Assembly: GCA_023388635.1 (NCBI GenBank) | Contig: JAEWFW010000004.1 | Coordinates: 1 to 64,000 of the forward strand | Length of the DNA: 64,000 nt | Source: Bacillota bacterium | GTDB taxonomy: Bacteria; Bacillota; Bacilli; Desulfuribacillales; Desulfuribacillaceae | Direction of reading: 5' to 3' | Notes under the pieces: model-generated | Seen by the model: only the letters and a program-made list of their open reading frames with translations | Database searches by the model: none | What the model was told of the DNA's origin: nothing | Shown: piece after piece, positions 8,018-16,163 of the stretch | How positions within the stretch are numbered: position 1 is the first letter of the stretch | Layout of the letters: each line of letters opens with the position of its first letter | Translations under genes and position numbers: made by a program

Positions 8018-10528
8018 ATGAAAAAGATAAAATTATTAGCGCCGGCGGGCTCGTTAGAGATTTTGCGCACGGCAATCCATGCAGGAGCAGACGCGGTATA
8101 TTTTGGAGGAGATTCTTTTAGTGCGCGTGCAAGTGCAACCAATTTTTCCTATGAAGAAATGCAAGAGGGAATTGCATACGCGCGATTTTTCAATAGACAG
8201 ACTTTGATCGCCGTCAATACGTTGGTGAAAGATGAAGAAATCGAAGAATTACTAGATTATGCGGAACAGCTGGCTGAGCTTGCACCGGACGGCATCATTG
8301 TCCAGGATCTCGGTGTCGCGAAAATCTTTCGTGAGTGTATTCCGCAACTGCCGGTTCATGCCAGCACGCAATTGACGACAAGTAACCGATATGGTGTACA
8401 AGCATTAAAGGAGATGGGCTTCAAGCGAATTGTCCTTTCGCGAGAATTGACATTGGATGAGATCGAACAGATCGCTCAGCACCATCCCGGGGTTGAACTG
8501 GAAGCGTTTATTCATGGCGCGCAATGTTTCAGTTACTCGGGGCAGTGCTTGATGAGCAGCTTGATCGGCGGACGCAGTGGTAACAGAGGATTATGTGCCC
8601 AGCCTTGCCGCTTGCCGTATCAATTGGATGGACGCAGCGGCACGTTGCTCAGCCCTAAAGATATGATGGGACTGCCATTCATCCGCAGAATGGTGGAAAT
8701 CGGCATTGATACGTTAAAGATTGAGGGGCGTTTGAAAAATCGTGATTACGTATTTCAAACGGTCAGCAGTTATCGTCAGATGATTGACCAAGTGTATGAA
8801 GAACTGGATGGCACTTCGGGCAATAAGCGATTGGATATGCTGGGAATTACCGATACGCTTAGCCAGACATTTAATCGGAGTTTCTCCACCGGATATCTTG
8901 CCGGTGATTTGGGAAAAGATTTGATCGGTCTGGAGCGTCATAACAATAAAGGAATATGCATTGGAACAGTAGAAAACTACCGATCGGATGATCGCATGGC
9001 AATGATTCATTTGCAAAAGCCGTTATCTATCGGCGACGGAATCTATTTGGAAGGTGACGGGCAAGAGGGGAATGGCTTTACAGTGTCGGAGATGTTCCGC
9101 CAAGGCGAATCGATCACAGATGCCGAAGCGGGAGACTACATACAAGTGTATTGCAGAAAATTCGTCAATCGTGGCAGCCGGGTTTACAAAAGTTTCGACA
9201 AAAAACTTTCCCGGGAAATAGTGTCTTTAGATCAACCGCTGCGAATCGGCATGAAATTCCATTTAATAGCAGAATGCGGACAGCATGTCGTGTTGCATTA
9301 TCAAGATGCGGATGGCAACAGCGGAAGTGTCACCCATGATTTTATAGTAGAAAAAGCACACAAACATCCACTTACTCAGGAAACCGTTGACAGTCAGCTG
9401 CAACGTCTCGGTAATACGCTGTTTTATTTTATGGAATGCCAACTGACTATGGGAGAAGGTATCATTGTACCAGTGAGTGTATTGAATGAGCTCCGGCGCC
9501 TGGCTGTCGAACAATGTATGGAGCAAAGAACGTACAAAGAGCAATATCAAATGCACCAGCCGGACTTTCTGTTTGACAGTGACGGACAGAGTGATAATAT
9601 CGATAAGCAACTATATGATCCAACGATTCAACCGTATTTGGCAGCGAAAGTATCCAGTTTAGATGTATTACGAACGCTTTCTAACTCCTATACAGTCGTG
9701 TACTATTCCGGCAATTGGGGTGAACTGCCCGAGGCAGTTCATATCTGTCAAAGCACGGGAGGGCAGACGGTCTACGCGGTGATGACTGCGATGATCAAAG
9801 AGCAGGCATGTGAGACGGCGGTACAAGCCATTCGCAAAGCTGTGGAGTCAGGCGTTGGCGGTTTTGTCGTCAATCAAATCGGGCAGAGAGAGATGGTTTT
9901 GGAGGCTGTACCACAAGCTAAAATTATTTTTGATGTGGGAATGCATGCATTTAATCAACATTCGTATCAAGTGCTCCAAGATTTAGGGGCAGAAGCCATT
10001 CACTTGTCATTGGAATTAAATAAATGGCAGTTGGAAGAGTTTCTAGGAAAGGGCTGCGTGTACTTGCACAGTAGATATCGCCTGATGATTACGGAGCACT
10101 CGTTGTTGTCAGCGTATAGCGACAGACACGACGAGGACGACCAGCCCAGTCAGCCCAATCAGCCGAAATATCTGGTTGACCGCAAGGATTATCAGATGCC
10201 GGTGATTGAGAATCAATACGGGCAGGCGGAATTGTACAATTCACAGGTGACTAGTATCTTGGTAGATGTGCCGGAATTATACCTGAATCATCACCAGGGA
10301 TTTATCGTTGATGTCAGCCGCGATTTCCGACCTGCTGCCGATTTGCATCATATTTTAGAATTGTACGCCCAAGCATATCGATTGGTTTGCTCAAATGGAC
10401 AGGCAATAGAAGATGCTAACGACGACAAGCATGATCTATATCTGGAACTTGAGGAATTGCAACGTCAGGTTAGGGAAGAGTATAAAAGCAATTTGACGAA
10501 AGGTCATTGGCAACGGGGCGTCAAATAG
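8018..10528 (+). CDS. U32 family peptidase / RlhA-like RNA hydroxylation protein (U32 + DUF3656)
   Basis: 836 residues. The N-terminal U32 domain begins KLLAPAGSLEILRTAIHAGADAVYFGG and holds the GHGAQC-like block FIHGAQCFSYSGQC followed by GLCAQPCR. Cysteines 170, 177, 193 and 197 are candidate iron-sulfur ligands. The central DUF3656-like part (about 380-500) and a second U32-like half follow. The long U32+DUF3656 form resembles E. coli RlhA (YdcP), which hydroxylates a cytidine of 23S rRNA using prephenate-derived chemistry; shorter relatives (TrhP, YrrN/YrrO) modify tRNA. Which RNA is modified here is unknown. AGAGGTG precedes the ATG. It is 9 bases before mutS2. Confidence 0.85.
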   Translation: MKKIKLLAPAGSLEILRTAIHAGADAVYFGGDSFSARASATNFSYEEMQEGIAYARFFNRQTLIAVNTLVKDEEIEELLDYAEQLAELAPDGIIVQDLGVAKIFRECIPQLPVHASTQLTTSNRYGVQALKEMGFKRIVLSRELTLDEIEQIAQHHPGVELEAFIHGAQCFSYSGQCLMSSLIGGRSGNRGLCAQPCRLPYQLDGRSGTLLSPKDMMGLPFIRRMVEIGIDTLKIEGRLKNRDYVFQTVSSYRQMIDQVYEELDGTSGNKRLDMLGITDTLSQTFNRSFSTGYLAGDLGKDLIGLERHNNKGICIGTVENYRSDDRMAMIHLQKPLSIGDGIYLEGDGQEGNGFTVSEMFRQGESITDAEAGDYIQVYCRKFVNRGSRVYKSFDKKLSREIVSLDQPLRIGMKFHLIAECGQHVVLHYQDADGNSGSVTHDFIVEKAHKHPLTQETVDSQLQRLGNTLFYFMECQLTMGEGIIVPVSVLNELRRLAVEQCMEQRTYKEQYQMHQPDFLFDSDGQSDNIDKQLYDPTIQPYLAAKVSSLDVLRTLSNSYTVVYYSGNWGELPEAVHICQSTGGQTVYAVMTAMIKEQACETAVQAIRKAVESGVGGFVVNQIGQREMVLEAVPQAKIIFDVGMHAFNQHSYQVLQDLGAEAIHLSLELNKWQLEEFLGKGCVYLHSRYRLMITEHSLLSAYSDRHDEDDQPSQPNQPKYLVDRKDYQMPVIENQYGQAELYNSQVTSILVDVPELYLNHHQGFIVDVSRDFRPAADLHHILELYAQAYRLVCSNGQAIEDANDDKHDLYLELEELQRQVREEYKSNLTKGHWQRGVK

Positions 10529-10537
10529 GAGGAACAT

Positions 10538-12916
10538 ATGCGCGAAAAAGATTTAAGAATTTTGGAATACAATAAAATTAAACAATTGATCGTTGAGCGG
10601 GCACAGACCAACGCCGGCAAGGAACGCGTTGAAGAAATGCTGCCTGTCAGTCAATTAGATACTGCCGTACGTTTGCAAGAAGAAACACGTGAGGCGAAAG
10701 ACGTCATCCAAAGGAAGGGCAACTTATCCTTTGGAGGGGTACGTGATATTCGCAGTTCATTGAAGCGAGCGCAGATTCAAGCAGCACTCAACGAAGAAGA
10801 ATTGCTGAATATCGGCAATACTTTGAGGGCGACGCGTCTGATCATCAGCTTCATGCAGGATTATTGGAGAAATCATGTGAAGCACTTGGCTATGGACAAG
10901 GCTGCCTTATATCCGTATTTTGAACCGCTGACGGAGCACCAAGGATTGGAAAAAGAGATTGAGGCGTGCATCGATGAGAACGGGCAGATGAAAGACACGG
11001 CGTCACCGATTCTTTTACAAATCCGCCGGCAGATCGTCACGGCACAGCAACGGACTCGTCAGAAACTTGAAGAAATTCTGCGCAATACCAATTACCAGAA
11101 GATGCTGCAAGATTTAATTATTACGACGCGCAATGATCGTTATGTTATACCGGTTAAGCAGGAATACCGTTCGGTATTTGGTGGCATGGTGCATGATCAA
11201 TCTGCTAGTGGAGCTACGTTGTTCATAGAGCCGCAGAGCGTTGTCACATTGAACAATCAACAGCGAGAGCTTGAAATCAAACAGAAAAATGAAATTGATC
11301 GAATCCTACGGCAGTTGACGGAGAAAGTCGCTATTTACAGCGAGGAGATATTGCTTAACATCCAGCAGTTGCGGGAACTCGACTTTATCTTTGCCAGAGC
11401 GCAATACGCAATCGACAAAAGAGGCGTGTATCCAAAGCTCAACCAGCATGGTTTAATCAAAGCGAGAAAGGCGAGACATCCACTATTGCCAGACGAAGCG
11501 GTCGTCGCCATTGATTTTAGTTTGGGTGAAGAGTACCGGACAATCGTCATTACGGGACCGAATACCGGGGGAAAAACTGTCACATTGAAAACGATCGGCT
11601 TGCTGTCGCTGTTAGCTTGTTCGGGAATACAGCCGACGACGGAAGAAGAGTGCCAATTTACCGTGTATGACGGTATTTATGCCGATATTGGGGATGAGCA
11701 AAGCATTGAGCAGAGCCTGTCGACATTTTCCGGGCATATGACAAACTTGATCTACATTTTGCAAATTGCCACATCTAAAAGCTTAGTGCTGCTTGACGAG
11801 TTGGGAGCAGGTACTGATCCGCAAGAAGGTGCGGCTCTCGCCATGGCACTGCTGACGCATCTGCATCAACAGAGAATCGCGACGGTGGCTACGACGCATT
11901 ACAGCGAACTGAAAAATTTCGCTTTTGACACTCCGGATATGACAAATGCGAGTGTTGAGTTCGATGTGCAGTCTCTGCGCCCGACATACCGTTTGATGAT
12001 TGGCGTTCCTGGGAAGAGTAACGCTTTGGCGATTGCCAAGAGATTAGGGTTGGATGAGCAGCACATTCGCATGGCGGAGAGTTTTCTGAGTACGGAAGAA
12101 AAAGATGTCAATGCGCTTTTGGAAAGTCTCGAAGCAAACCGTATATTACTGGAAAAGGAAAAAGACAAAGTCGCGGCAATGGCAGCAGAGCTTGCTGACG
12201 AACGCAAACAGCTTGCCGGAGAGTACACAAAATTCGAGCATGAGAAAGAAAAAATCATCCATAAACTCGAATTGCAGGCAAAAGAAGAAATCGCATTGGT
12301 AAAAATGCAGGCAGAAGATATGATCCGCGAGTTGAGAGAACTGCAAAAAGAGCATCAGACAGTAAAAGAACACATATTGATTGAAAAGAAAAAAGAACTG
12401 GAGAATTTAAATGATTTGCAGTTTGCTAAGCAAAAGCAGCAAGTGATACAGAGGCATTCAGGAAAAATGCAACGCCTGGAAGCCGGTGACGAAGTCCATG
12501 TCAAATCCTTGCGCCAGAAGGGCAATATCATACAGAAAGTCTCAGAAAAGGAATTTCTAGTTCAGGTAGGCATTATGAAAGTTACGTTACAGCGTGACGA
12601 CTTGGAAAAAGTAGCAAGCAAGCCGCTCGTACAAAGCAAACAGATTGTCCGTTTGCAGAAGGAGCATGAAAATGTCAAAATGGAACTCGATTTACGAGGC
12701 AAGACGATTGATGAGGCAATCTATGAAATCGATCAGTATATCGACAAAGTCATTTTAGCCGGATTTCACGAAGTTTCAATTATTCACGGAAAAGGCACGG
12801 GAGCACTTCGCGCCGGAGTGCAAGATTATGTCAAACATCATCCGCGTATCAAATCGTCACGCATCGGGGCATTTAATGAAGGCGGAATGGGTGTCACTGT
12901 AATTACGGTGAAATAA
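10538..12916 (+). CDS. mutS2: MutS2 family ATPase/endonuclease
   Basis: 792 residues. The core and clamp regions (1-300) are followed by the MutS ATPase with Walker A GPNTGGKTV at residues 340-348 and Walker B LVLLDELGAGTDP, then ATTHYSELK. A coiled coil of about 520-640 follows, a KOW-like segment, and a C-terminal Smr domain (about 716-792; LDLRGKTIDEA, IIHGKGTGALR). MutS2 lacks the mismatch-binding domain of MutS. It is reported to suppress homologous recombination and, in B. subtilis, to rescue collided ribosomes. AGGAGG precedes the ATG. Confidence 0.96.
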   Translation: MREKDLRILEYNKIKQLIVERAQTNAGKERVEEMLPVSQLDTAVRLQEETREAKDVIQRKGNLSFGGVRDIRSSLKRAQIQAALNEEELLNIGNTLRATRLIISFMQDYWRNHVKHLAMDKAALYPYFEPLTEHQGLEKEIEACIDENGQMKDTASPILLQIRRQIVTAQQRTRQKLEEILRNTNYQKMLQDLIITTRNDRYVIPVKQEYRSVFGGMVHDQSASGATLFIEPQSVVTLNNQQRELEIKQKNEIDRILRQLTEKVAIYSEEILLNIQQLRELDFIFARAQYAIDKRGVYPKLNQHGLIKARKARHPLLPDEAVVAIDFSLGEEYRTIVITGPNTGGKTVTLKTIGLLSLLACSGIQPTTEEECQFTVYDGIYADIGDEQSIEQSLSTFSGHMTNLIYILQIATSKSLVLLDELGAGTDPQEGAALAMALLTHLHQQRIATVATTHYSELKNFAFDTPDMTNASVEFDVQSLRPTYRLMIGVPGKSNALAIAKRLGLDEQHIRMAESFLSTEEKDVNALLESLEANRILLEKEKDKVAAMAAELADERKQLAGEYTKFEHEKEKIIHKLELQAKEEIALVKMQAEDMIRELRELQKEHQTVKEHILIEKKKELENLNDLQFAKQKQQVIQRHSGKMQRLEAGDEVHVKSLRQKGNIIQKVSEKEFLVQVGIMKVTLQRDDLEKVASKPLVQSKQIVRLQKEHENVKMELDLRGKTIDEAIYEIDQYIDKVILAGFHEVSIIHGKGTGALRAGVQDYVKHHPRIKSSRIGAFNEGGMGVTVITVK

Positions 12917-12966
12917 ACAGACCCGTCATCGAATAAACATATAGTTTTTGGATTTACTGCAAAAGG

Positions 12967-13010
12967 AACAGCCCGTGAAGTCATAAGAGGACTTATAAGG
13001 CTGTTTCTTT
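12967..13010 (+). terminator. Terminator after mutS2
   Basis: AACAGCC (12967-12973) pairs with GGCTGTT (12999-13005), with an inner ATAAG/CTTAT stem, and a T-rich tail follows. Confidence 0.8.
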
Positions 13011-13177
13011 TATATAGTTTATATTTGTGCAAGAAAATATTAATAATAGGGAACTAAATCGTTGAAAGAGATGTCTATATTAATAAAGGAAACTTCTAAT
13101 CCACAAAATATTTGAATGTGATGAAGGACGTTATGGGGAAATATGTATATCAAGCAAAGTAAGATTAGACCTAGACA

Positions 13178-13209
13178 CGGCGGCTTTGTTGAGTATTTCA
13201 AAGCCGCCG
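13178..13209. terminator. Perfect GC-rich hairpin at the end of the DUF4179 gene
   Basis: CGGCGGCTTTG (13178-13188) pairs perfectly with CAAAGCCGCCG (13199-13209). It lies 12 bases beyond the stop of the minus-strand gene, where a terminator is expected, but no T run follows on either strand. The rest of 12917-13221 shows no gene. Confidence 0.5.
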
Positions 13210-13221
13210 CTACCATAATAA

Positions 13222-14271
13222 TTAATGAGTGATTGGAATTTCTGTGTCAAAGAATGTGATAGATAGTATCTCCTTATCATTTATAACATTTTCAAAGGTT
13301 TTGATAAACCATATGCCGTCAGTACCCATAGAGTGCATACCTTTAAGAACATCGGTTGTTTCTGAAGTTCCATCTTTATAATTTATTGTTATAGGATAAA
13401 GATCCGAATGCTCGCTTAGTCCAAGCGCTTCTAGGTTTTCCGTTTCCCAATTTTCTGAAGCTTCAACGATATCACTTAAAAACTGACTATCAAGATTTAA
13501 GGCAACAGAAATTGGCGAAATTGAAACTGTTTTTAAAATTGCTTCATAGCCATAAATATTCACCCATTTATCTAATTGATAGGTTGTTGAGTAGCTTTTG
13601 AAGTTAAGCTTGAAACGGGTCTCCCATTCACCCGATACAGCGGTAGTAAACTCTCCGGGTTTTGTATCTGCTCCTTGTAAATTTGTAAATTTCAGATGAA
13701 TTTCTCTCCCCATAAAGCTATCTCTGTTATTTATTTGCATTACCATACTGATTTTATTATCGTTAATATTTTCATCTTCCAACGAAATAATGCCGTAACC
13801 ATAAAAACCATGGTTTCCCAAAATATTAGTATACATATCCTCAAAACTATAATGCGCCTTATTTAAAACAGTTCCTTCAGGTGCTATAAAATCCATTAGA
13901 ATTAAAGTCAAATTGCTGTCACCGATCACTTGTTTAATGTCCAATGTTCCATTTTTGTTTTTCACCTGTTTATCAACGACGTAAGCTCCGTTTGCAAAAT
14001 ATTCCGCTTGCTTATCGCTTGAAGGATTAAGAAAATTGAGAAATTTGATATCTAATCCTAAATGTACAGTGGCAAACGCTGTTGTGGTAATTAAACAAAA
14101 AGCCATCACTGCCGCCACTAAAGAAGGTCTTAAACGCTTGACCGATATAAATCGTCTTTTCTGTGTAAATCTATTTTCGTGGTTGTTTAAAATATTATTA
14201 AACATTCGCTCTTTTTGTTCCTCTGTAGGGTCAAGAATTTCAGATAGTTTGTTTACAACTTTTTTATCCAA
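13222..14271 (-). CDS. Membrane-anchored anti-sigma-like protein with DUF4179 domain
   Basis: 349 residues. A short cytoplasmic N-terminus (1-47) leads to one membrane helix (about 48-68; SLVAAVMAFCLITTTAFA) and a large extracytoplasmic region. Its first part (about 75-200) reads like the DUF4179 domain found in Bacillota proteins encoded beside ECF sigma factors. The start overlaps the sigma gene by 8 bases on the same strand, so the two are translationally coupled. By this context it is probably the cognate anti-sigma factor or regulator; no zinc-finger anti-sigma motif is present. The pair is more AT-rich than the genes on either side. Confidence 0.75.
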   Translation of the reverse strand: MDKKVVNKLSEILDPTEEQKERMFNNILNNHENRFTQKRRFISVKRLRPSLVAAVMAFCLITTTAFATVHLGLDIKFLNFLNPSSDKQAEYFANGAYVVDKQVKNKNGTLDIKQVIGDSNLTLILMDFIAPEGTVLNKAHYSFEDMYTNILGNHGFYGYGIISLEDENINDNKISMVMQINNRDSFMGREIHLKFTNLQGADTKPGEFTTAVSGEWETRFKLNFKSYSTTYQLDKWVNIYGYEAILKTVSISPISVALNLDSQFLSDIVEASENWETENLEALGLSEHSDLYPITINYKDGTSETTDVLKGMHSMGTDGIWFIKTFENVINDKEILSITFFDTEIPITH

Positions 14272-14767
14272 AGTCTTTACCTCCTAAATCAATTTTGAGT
14301 TTTTCGCGTCCTCTTTGCAGTTGCGAGCGGATAGTGCTTTCATTACGCCCTAAAAGTGTTGCTAGTTCTTTCACGGAATAATCTTCAAGATAATAAAGGT
14401 GTAAAATCACTCGGTATTTTTCGGGGAGAGCAAGAAGCTTTGCAATGATTTCTTTCTCTTGCCTATCTTCATCTTGTGAGGCGATATCTGGTAAAACTTC
14501 AAAATCAACGCGTTGTCGTTTCCACCAAGATTTAAGTATATCTTTACAATGGTTTTTGGTTGTTGTGATGAACCATGCTTTTTCGTGCTCGTAGCTATTG
14601 AAATAAACATTTGATTGTAGCAACTTAAGGAATATAGATTGAACGGCGTCTTCTGCATCCACAGCGTTTTTCAAGTATATATAGCACAGCTTATAAACTC
14701 TATTCACATTCCGCTGGTACATTTCAGCCAATTCTTTACTCGTACGCAATAAAGAATTGTCCTCCAT
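14264..14767 (-). CDS. ECF-type RNA polymerase sigma factor (sigma-70 family)
   Basis: 167 residues. Sigma region 2 (about 15-80) contains DAEDAVQSIFLKLL and EKAWFITTTKNHCKDILKSWW. Region 4 (about 105-160) contains LPEKYRVILHLYYLEDYSVKELATLLGRNESTIRSQLQRGREKL with a clear helix-turn-helix. Such two-domain ECF factors direct polymerase to stress or envelope promoters. The ATG (complement of 14765-14767) is chosen because AGGAGGTGAG lies directly upstream. The partner anti-sigma gene follows with overlap. A TATAAT-like sequence lies upstream on the same strand, but I found no clear ECF autoregulatory promoter. Confidence 0.9.
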   Translation of the reverse strand: MEDNSLLRTSKELAEMYQRNVNRVYKLCYIYLKNAVDAEDAVQSIFLKLLQSNVYFNSYEHEKAWFITTTKNHCKDILKSWWKRQRVDFEVLPDIASQDEDRQEKEIIAKLLALPEKYRVILHLYYLEDYSVKELATLLGRNESTIRSQLQRGREKLKIDLGGKDFG

Positions 14768-14932
14768 TAGCTCACCTCCTAGATATAACACGATTCACCT
14801 ATTCAAAAAGTCTCATTTTAATTATATACGGTAAACAACTTCAGTTTTTTGGGCGTTATAATTCACTGAACCTCTTCATATAATTTCACAGTACAATGTG
14901 CGAGTATGTGAATTCTATTGGAGGGGAAGACT

Positions 14933-15451
14933 GTGCCCGATAATAATGATTTTTGCCGGACAAGGTTAGATTTGCCGTATCCAGAAATAAAGGTAGCCGG
15001 CTGCAACCCCGATTACGCCCTGGCTATGCTTAGCAATGTAGGGAGCGGCAATTCTGAAATGACGGCAGTGAGTTTGTATTTTTATAACAGCGTTATTCTA
15101 AATCCTGATTACGCTAATTTTGCCCGTTGTTTTCATGAAATCAGCGTTGTCGAAATGCATCATTTGGATATATATGCTAGGCTGGCTTTTTTGATGGGAG
15201 TTGATCCTAGGCTCTGGACCATGGAGAACCGCCAAATGGTTTACTGGACACCTGGATATAATCAATATCCTTATCAAGTAAGAGACGTGATCTGTAATTC
15301 TATTCGCGGCGAGGAAGAGGCAATTCGAAAATACACAAAACAGGCTGAAACGATCCGCGATCCTAATATAGTCGCCATATTAGAACGTATTATCTTAGAC
15401 GAAAAGACTCATGTTGAAATATTTTATAAAATGCTCGATATGATCAATTGA
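14933..15451 (+). CDS. Ferritin-like / rubrerythrin-type di-iron protein
   Basis: 172 residues forming a likely four-helix bundle. Candidate metal ligands appear in the expected order: Glu in NSEMTAV, the Glu-x-x-His of VVEMHHLD, Glu in RGEEEAIRKY, and ILDEKTHVEIF. This spacing is that of ferritin-like di-iron or di-manganese proteins related to rubrerythrin and CotJC-like manganese catalases. There is no rubredoxin CxxC domain. GTG 14933 is preferred over TTG 14918 because GGAGGGG lies 6 bases before it. A role in peroxide or metal handling, possibly in spores, is inference. Confidence 0.75.
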   Translation: MPDNNDFCRTRLDLPYPEIKVAGCNPDYALAMLSNVGSGNSEMTAVSLYFYNSVILNPDYANFARCFHEISVVEMHHLDIYARLAFLMGVDPRLWTMENRQMVYWTPGYNQYPYQVRDVICNSIRGEEEAIRKYTKQAETIRDPNIVAILERIILDEKTHVEIFYKMLDMIN

Positions 15452-15530
15452 ATCAAATATTTGCCTCGCAATATGGCGCAAAAGTTAAGATGAATACAAA
15501 GTTGAAAATAGTAGAAAAACGAAAAGTGAG

Positions 15531-15587
15531 GGAAAAGATAAAAGCTGTTGCAAAACGAAAACAATAAAATTCGTTTTGTAACAGCTT
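15531..15587 (-). terminator. Long perfect terminator hairpin between convergent genes
   Basis: AAGCTGTTGCAAAACGAA (15542-15559) pairs with 15570-15587 over 18 positions with one G-T pair. Read on the minus strand it is followed by TTTTATCTTTT, so it terminates the 15594-16025 gene and may also stop the convergent ferritin-like gene. Confidence 0.85.
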
Positions 15588-15593
15588 CGTGTA

Positions 15594-16025
15594 TTATATA
15601 AACTGTTTTAACTGCGAAATGTTATTTTCCTCGAATTTAAGAAGTCGCTGCATGAGTTCGAGAATATTGGGCTCGGAATTTTGGTATTGGCGGATGCTTC
15701 GGAGTGCCTGAATAACGCCCATCGTGCTGCCGATCATCATCATTTCTGCAATATGCGAGGCTGATTTGTCCGTCAGTGTCTGGATGTTGATCATCAGATA
15801 AGTGCGCAACCTTTCTAAAGCACTGATGCCTTTTTCGTCGTAGCCGTTTTGGTTGAGCAGCTCCTTGGCAGCTTTATGGATAGATTCATATTCGCTGTAT
15901 TGGGATTGTAAGTGTTGATTGAAATTGACGTCTTTGGAAATGTCGAGCAACTGATTGATTGTCGTAACACCCATTTGAGAGTTTTGATATACAAAATTGA
16001 GAAGTTCTGCATTGCCATTCATCAT
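15594..16025 (-). CDS. Small all-helical protein of unknown function
   Basis: 143 residues, predicted entirely helical, beginning MMNGNAELLNFVYQNSQMGVTTINQLL and ending in a helix with KFEENNISQLKQFI. The pattern of four amphipathic helices recalls DUF2383/ferritin-like small proteins, but no metal-binding Glu-x-x-His pattern is present, so I do not assign a function. GGAG stands 6 bases before the ATG. Methionine-rich third helix (IAEMMMIGSTMG). It is a single-gene unit between two hairpins and convergent with the ferritin-like gene. Confidence 0.65.
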   Translation of the reverse strand: MMNGNAELLNFVYQNSQMGVTTINQLLDISKDVNFNQHLQSQYSEYESIHKAAKELLNQNGYDEKGISALERLRTYLMINIQTLTDKSASHIAEMMMIGSTMGVIQALRSIRQYQNSEPNILELMQRLLKFEENNISQLKQFI

Positions 16026-16070
16026 ATCACGCTCCTTTTCTTTAGTGTGCGCTGCTAATTAAGTAAATAT

Positions 16071-16116
16071 GTAAAGCCCCTTGAGCTACAGTTGCATTAT
16101 AGCTTAAGGGGCTTAC
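16071..16116 (-). terminator. Terminator hairpin after the penicillin-binding protein gene
   Basis: GTAAAGCCCCTT and AGCTA (16071-16088) pair with TAGCT and AAGGGGCTTAC (16100-16116) with one bulged base. The T run on the minus side is short, so efficiency is uncertain. Confidence 0.65.
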
Positions 16117-16163
16117 ATACGTTAGACTGCAATGAAATGTTAGATTGAAATAAACGGTGCTTG

